DNA of 64,000 bases from Dyella mobilis (lineage in GTDB: Bacteria > Pseudomonadota > Gammaproteobacteria > Xanthomonadales > Rhodanobacteraceae), in assembly GCF_016904945.1 (NCBI RefSeq), contig NZ_JADIKF010000040.1, forward strand, positions 1,402,953 through 1,466,952. The letters are read 5' to 3'. The notes below the pieces were generated by a model. The model saw only the letters and a program-made list of their open reading frames with translations. It did no database searches and was not told the origin of the DNA. Positions 60,552-64,000 of this stretch are shown in pieces. Made by a program: the position numbers and the translations under genes. The first letter of the stretch is position 1. Each line of letters opens with the position of its first letter.

Positions 60552-60639
60552 CGTAGGTTGGGTTAGCGCAGCGTAACCCAACGGTGCGAGGCGATTTGCA
60601 AACTTCCTGTTGGGTTACGCTGCGCTAACCCAACCTACG
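60552..60639. repeat. REPIN-like inverted pair
   Basis: Two perfect inverted 31-bp arms (60552-60582 and 60609-60639) around a 26-bp centre. Each arm is itself an imperfect palindrome built on GTTGGGTTA/TAACCCAAC. This TAGGTTGGGTTAGCGCAGCG-type sequence is a widespread dispersed repeat in proteobacteria. It lies between cyoD and SURF1 and could form a long hairpin in the transcript. Confidence 0.88.
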
Positions 60640-60667
60640 CAATGTCAGCTTCTTCGCAAGCGTAGCG

Positions 60668-61066
60668 TCAAGGCAAATTCTGCGGATTCGGCATCATCGA
60701 CGGCAACATATTGCTGTTGAGATGGAACATGATCCAGATCGACCCGCTCAATGTAATCACCACCAGCACGATGGTGAACACCAACGCGAGCATGTTCCAC
60801 CCGCCTTCCGACTTCGCATTCAGATGCAGGAAGTACACCATGTGCACCACGATCTGCACCGCGGCGAACAACAGAATGAAGGCATCCGCCGGACCGGTCT
60901 TGGAAAATGCACCGGACATCACCAGCCAGAACGGCAGAATGGTGAGAAACGCCGCGGCGGCAAAGCCGGTCATATAGCCTTTCAGGCTGACGTGGATTTC
61001 GCTCACGCCATCGTGGGCTTCATCGTGATGGCCGTCATCGTGCGCATGCTGGGCATGGTCGCTCAC
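60668..61066 (-). CDS. cyoD: Cytochrome bo3 ubiquinol oxidase subunit IV
   Basis: Small three-span subunit of the cytochrome bo3 oxidase. The 132-residue protein has a His-rich N terminus (SDHAQHAHDDGHHDEAHDG) and GYMTGFAAAAFLTILPFWLV, VVHMVYFLHLNAKSEGGWN. The start is a GTG at 61066 that overlaps the cyoC stop (GTGA); the open frame extends upstream inside cyoC but is not coding there. Confidence 0.95.
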   Translation of the reverse strand: MSDHAQHAHDDGHHDEAHDGVSEIHVSLKGYMTGFAAAAFLTILPFWLVMSGAFSKTGPADAFILLFAAVQIVVHMVYFLHLNAKSEGGWNMLALVFTIVLVVITLSGSIWIMFHLNSNMLPSMMPNPQNLP

Positions 61067-61701
61067 GTCAGCACTCCCATCAGGTAAACGAAACTGAAGA
61101 CCCCCACCCAGACCACGTCGAGGAAGTGCCAGAACATCGACAGGCACATCAGCCGGCGCTTGTTGGCGGCAGTCAATCCTTTCTTTCCGACCTGTACCAG
61201 CAACACGATCATCCAGATCAGCCCGCAAGTGACGTGCAGGCCGTGCGTGCCGACCAGGCCAAAGAACGAAGACAGGAAGGCACTGCGCTGCGGACCCGCG
61301 CCAATGGAAACCAGGTGCGCGAACTCGGTGAGTTCCAATGCGATAAAGCCCGCACCCAGAAACCACGTAACGATCAGCCACGCCATCATCGGCCCGCGCC
61401 GATTCTGCTGCATTTCCAGCACCGAAAAGCCATAGGTGATCGAGGAGAGCAGCAGCAGCGTGGTATTCACCGCAACGATGGGCAGCTCCAACACCTGCGC
61501 CGCCGAAGGCCCGCCGGCATATTCGCGCCCGAGCACGCCGTAGGTGGCGAACAGGCACGCGAAGATGAGGCAGTCGCTCATCAGGTACATCCAGAATCCG
61601 AACAGCGTGGCGTTTTCCGGATGGTGATCTTCGGTGACGTGGAAGCTCAGTGCCGCTTCCCCGCCATTACCCCCGTTTACGGTCATGGTCATGTCGGACA
61701 T
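61063..61701 (-). CDS. cyoC: Cytochrome bo3 ubiquinol oxidase subunit III
   Basis: Five-span subunit III, 212 residues: FGFWMYLMSDCLIFACLFATYGVL near the N terminus, FFGLVGTHGLHVTCGLIWM in the middle, and WHFLDVVWVGVFSFVYLMG at the end. It starts 4 nt after cyoB and overlaps cyoD by four bases. Confidence 0.97.
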   Translation of the reverse strand: MSDMTMTVNGGNGGEAALSFHVTEDHHPENATLFGFWMYLMSDCLIFACLFATYGVLGREYAGGPSAAQVLELPIVAVNTTLLLLSSITYGFSVLEMQQNRRGPMMAWLIVTWFLGAGFIALELTEFAHLVSIGAGPQRSAFLSSFFGLVGTHGLHVTCGLIWMIVLLVQVGKKGLTAANKRRLMCLSMFWHFLDVVWVGVFSFVYLMGVLT

Positions 61702-61705
61702 AACA

Positions 61706-63697
61706 TCAGGCTCCGGCGCGGGCAGCTTCGACGCGACCCACTTCGTCGGCGGGAATGTAATAGTCGCGGTCGTAATTGAAAGTGTGGTGGATGGCCACTG
61801 CCAGCAGCGCCACGAAAGAGACGATCGCTATCAGCCACATGTACCAGACCATGGCGAAGCCGAAGACAAAGCTCAGCGCCGCCAGGTACACGCCGGTACC
61901 GGTGTTCTTCGGCATGTGGATGGGCAGGAAACCTTGCGTCGGCCTGGTCCACTTGTGCTGCTTCATCTGCCACCAGGTATCGATGTCGTGCACCTGCGGC
62001 GTGAAGGCGAAGTTGTAGGGTGGCGGCGGCGAAGAGGTGGACCACTCCAGGGTGCGCCCATGCCAGGGATCGCCATCGGTGTCGCGCAGCTTGTCGCGAT
62101 GAAGAATGCTCACGCCGAACTGCACGATCATCGCCGCAATGCCGATCAGGATCAGCACCGCGCCGAACGCCGCGATCTCAAACCATATCTGCAATGAAGG
62201 GTCGTCGAAGTGACGCAAGCGGCGCGTCACGCCCATCAGGCCCAACAGATACAGCGGCATGAAGGCGAAATAGAAGCCGGCCACCCAGAACCAGAACGAG
62301 ACCTTGCCCCAGAACGGATCGAGCCGGAAGCCGAACGCCTTGGGAAACCAGTAGTTGACGCCGGCGAACATGCCGAACAGCACGCCGCCGATGATCACGT
62401 TGTGGAAGTGCGCAATCAGGAACAGGCTGTTGTGCAAGGCGAAGTCCGCTGGCGGTACCGCCAGCAACACGCCGGTCATGCCGCCGATGGCGAAGGTCAC
62501 GATAAACGCCACCACCCACATCATCGCCACGTCGAAGACGATGCGGCCGCGGTACATGGTGAACATCCAGTTGAAGATCTTCGCTCCGGTGGGAATGGAG
62601 ATAATCATCGTGGTGATGCCGAAGAACGAATTGACGCTGGCACCCGAACCCATGGTAAAGAAGTGGTGCAGCCACACCAGGTAGGAAAGCACCGCGATCA
62701 CCACGGTGGCGTATACCATCGAGGCGTAGCCAAACAGGCGCTTGCGCGAGAATGTGGCGGTGACTTCGGAGAAAACGCCGAACGCTGGCAGTATCAGGAT
62801 GTACACCTCCGGGTGTCCCCACACCCAGATGAGGTTGACGTACATCATGTAGTTGCCGCCAAGATCGTTGGTAAAGAAATGCGTACCCGCGTAGCGATCC
62901 AGCGTCAACAGGGCAAGCGTGGCGGTGAGCACGGGGAAGGCGGCGACGATCAGCACATTGGCCAGCAACGCCGTCCAGGTGAAGATCGGCATCTTCATCA
63001 TGTTCATGCCCGGCGCACGCATTTTCACGATGGTGGCGATCATGTTGATGCCCGATAGCGTGGTGCCCACGCCTGCCACCTGCAATCCCCAGATCCAGTA
63101 ATCCACTCCGGTATCCGGACTGGTAGGCAACTCCGACAGCGGCGGATAGGCCAGCCAGCCGGTGCGCGCAAAGACGCCGATAAACAACGATGTCATCACC
63201 AGCAAGGCGCCGGCCACGGTCATCCAGAAACTGAAGTTGTTGAGGAAGGGAAACGCCACGTCGCGCGAGCCGATCTGCAACGGCATGACGAAATTGATCA
63301 GGCCGGTGATGAACGGCATGGCGACGAAGAAGATCATGATCGTGCCGTGCGCGGTGAATATCTGGTCATAGTGCGAGGCCGGCAAAAAGCCTTCGTGGGA
63401 ACCGAAGGCCACCGCCTGTTGCCCGCGCATCATCAGCGCATCGGCGAAACCGCGCAGCAGCATCACCAGCGCCAGCACGATGTACATGATGCCGATCTTC
63501 TTGTGGTCCACGCTGGTGAACCATTCGCGCCAGAGATAGCCCCACTTGCGGTAGTAGGTCACCAGGCCCAGTACGGCGATGCCGCCGATGGCCACGCCAA
63601 TGAAGGTGAAGATCAAGATGGGTTCGTGGTACGGGATGGACTCCAGCGAGAGGCGTCCGAAAATCAGCCTGGCGAGGTCGGGAGAGTGAAGAGTCAT
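61706..63697 (-). CDS. cyoB: Cytochrome bo3 ubiquinol oxidase subunit I
   Basis: Catalytic subunit with the low-spin haem and the haem-copper centre. The 663-residue length equals E. coli CyoB. Conserved stretches include TSVDHKKIGIMYIVLALVMLLRGFADALMMR, the haem-ligand HGTIMIFF, WGHPEVYILILPAFG (CuB His and cross-linked Tyr), HHFFTMG and HFHNVIIGG. ATG 63697 fits the homology (MTLHSPDLARLIFGRLSLESIPYHEP); ATG 63709 is an alternative. Confidence 0.97.
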   Translation of the reverse strand: MTLHSPDLARLIFGRLSLESIPYHEPILIFTFIGVAIGGIAVLGLVTYYRKWGYLWREWFTSVDHKKIGIMYIVLALVMLLRGFADALMMRGQQAVAFGSHEGFLPASHYDQIFTAHGTIMIFFVAMPFITGLINFVMPLQIGSRDVAFPFLNNFSFWMTVAGALLVMTSLFIGVFARTGWLAYPPLSELPTSPDTGVDYWIWGLQVAGVGTTLSGINMIATIVKMRAPGMNMMKMPIFTWTALLANVLIVAAFPVLTATLALLTLDRYAGTHFFTNDLGGNYMMYVNLIWVWGHPEVYILILPAFGVFSEVTATFSRKRLFGYASMVYATVVIAVLSYLVWLHHFFTMGSGASVNSFFGITTMIISIPTGAKIFNWMFTMYRGRIVFDVAMMWVVAFIVTFAIGGMTGVLLAVPPADFALHNSLFLIAHFHNVIIGGVLFGMFAGVNYWFPKAFGFRLDPFWGKVSFWFWVAGFYFAFMPLYLLGLMGVTRRLRHFDDPSLQIWFEIAAFGAVLILIGIAAMIVQFGVSILHRDKLRDTDGDPWHGRTLEWSTSSPPPPYNFAFTPQVHDIDTWWQMKQHKWTRPTQGFLPIHMPKNTGTGVYLAALSFVFGFAMVWYMWLIAIVSFVALLAVAIHHTFNYDRDYYIPADEVGRVEAARAGA

Positions 63698-63716
63698 CGC
63701 GGCACCCATGCTGAGT

Positions 63717-64000
63717 TCACTGCGGATGAGCCATCGGCATGGCCGCATGGCTGTCGGTCGAAGCGGATGCCTCACCGCCCCCGCCAGGCCCCGGCATGCG
63801 AAGCATGTCCATGCAGTCGGGACCAGGGTGAACGCAGCGATTGACAATGGAACGGTATAGTCCGGGCTCCACACTGCCGTAGTAGTGCACCGGATCCTTT
63901 TCGCTGGGCGCTTCCAGCGTCGTGTACGTAGCTTGATCCAGCATGCCGCCATGGCTCTTGGCCTGCGCCACCCACTTGGCGAAATCATCCTCGCTCATGC
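63717..64000 (-). CDS. cyoA: Cytochrome bo3 ubiquinol oxidase subunit II, C-terminal part
   Basis: Only the last ~94 codons are in the window; the gene continues past the right end. The sequence FAKWVAQAKSHGGMLDQATY and TLEAPSEKDPVHYYGSVEPGLYRSIVNRC matches the C terminus of CyoA, followed by a Gly/Ser-rich tail ending PMAHPQ. It stops 19 nt before the cyoB start, giving the usual cyoABCD order. Confidence 0.92.
   Translation of the reverse strand, partial: MSEDDFAKWVAQAKSHGGMLDQATYTTLEAPSEKDPVHYYGSVEPGLYRSIVNRCVHPGPDCMDMLRMPGPGGGGEASASTDSHAAMPMAHPQ

Noticed and set aside
1..64000. tRNA genes, rRNA genes and CRISPR arrays
   Set aside because: Looked for by eye and none recognised; a covariance-model search would be needed to exclude small RNAs.

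Overview
The window is a GC-rich chromosomal segment of a gammaproteobacterium, most likely a Xanthomonadales member of the Rhodanobacteraceae type (Dyella, Luteibacter, Rhodanobacter or Frateuria). The main reason is gene order. A cell-surface polysaccharide locus lies between the ETF genes (etfBA) and a metB-type gene, which is the known position of the Xanthomonas LPS locus. An rmlBACD-manC block, a cyoABCD-SURF1 block and many TonB/FecIR/RND-type envelope genes agree with this. The genus is an inference from protein sequence and synteny.

Layout. 0.1-4.8 kb: polyprenyl-phosphate-type glycosyltransferase, CBS protein, an MFS/nucleotide-transporter-like gene destroyed by an exact 320-bp tandem duplication, and a secreted serine hydrolase. 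4.8-10.3 kb (minus strand): TonB-family protein, a MetJ repressor fused to a histone H1-like tail, gcvH, gcvT, an AlkB-type dioxygenase and a methyltransferase. 10.4-15.8 kb (minus): StrS/DegT aminotransferase, cysNC and cysD (activated sulfate, PAPS), amidase. 16.0-21.5 kb (plus): ETF-quinone oxidoreductase, a double-domain glycosyltransferase, etfB, etfA.

21.7-38.7 kb is the variable polysaccharide island. On the plus strand are a sulfotransferase, a small lipoprotein and a methyltransferase. On the minus strand an eight-gene operon reads wzm, wzt, a 1342-residue methyltransferase/coiled-coil/GT2/GT4 protein, hddA, gmhA, hddC, gmhB and an O-acyltransferase, mostly joined by overlaps. It is followed by a GT-C-like membrane protein and a DPM1-like glycosyltransferase. 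The operon encodes the whole GDP-D-glycero-D-manno-heptose pathway beside an ABC (Wzm/Wzt) exporter whose ATPase has the C-terminal glycan-recognition extension. 38.9-46.2 kb: metB-type gene, a second sulfotransferase, rmlBACD (dTDP-L-rhamnose) and manC (GDP-mannose). Together these genes predict an ABC-exported, end-capped, probably heptose/rhamnose-containing and possibly sulfated and acylated surface polysaccharide.

46.3-64.0 kb: secreted AcpA-type phosphoesterase; TonB-dependent receptor with FecR and FecI and a VirK/YbjX protein just upstream; a tripartite RND efflux operon divergent from its TetR regulator with a clear palindromic operator; a 264-bp MITE-like element inserted at the stop codon of SURF1; a REPIN-like inverted pair; and cyoDCBA (cytochrome bo3 oxidase), with cyoA running off the window.

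No tRNA, rRNA or CRISPR array was recognised. All assignments come from reading the sequence; no database search was run.
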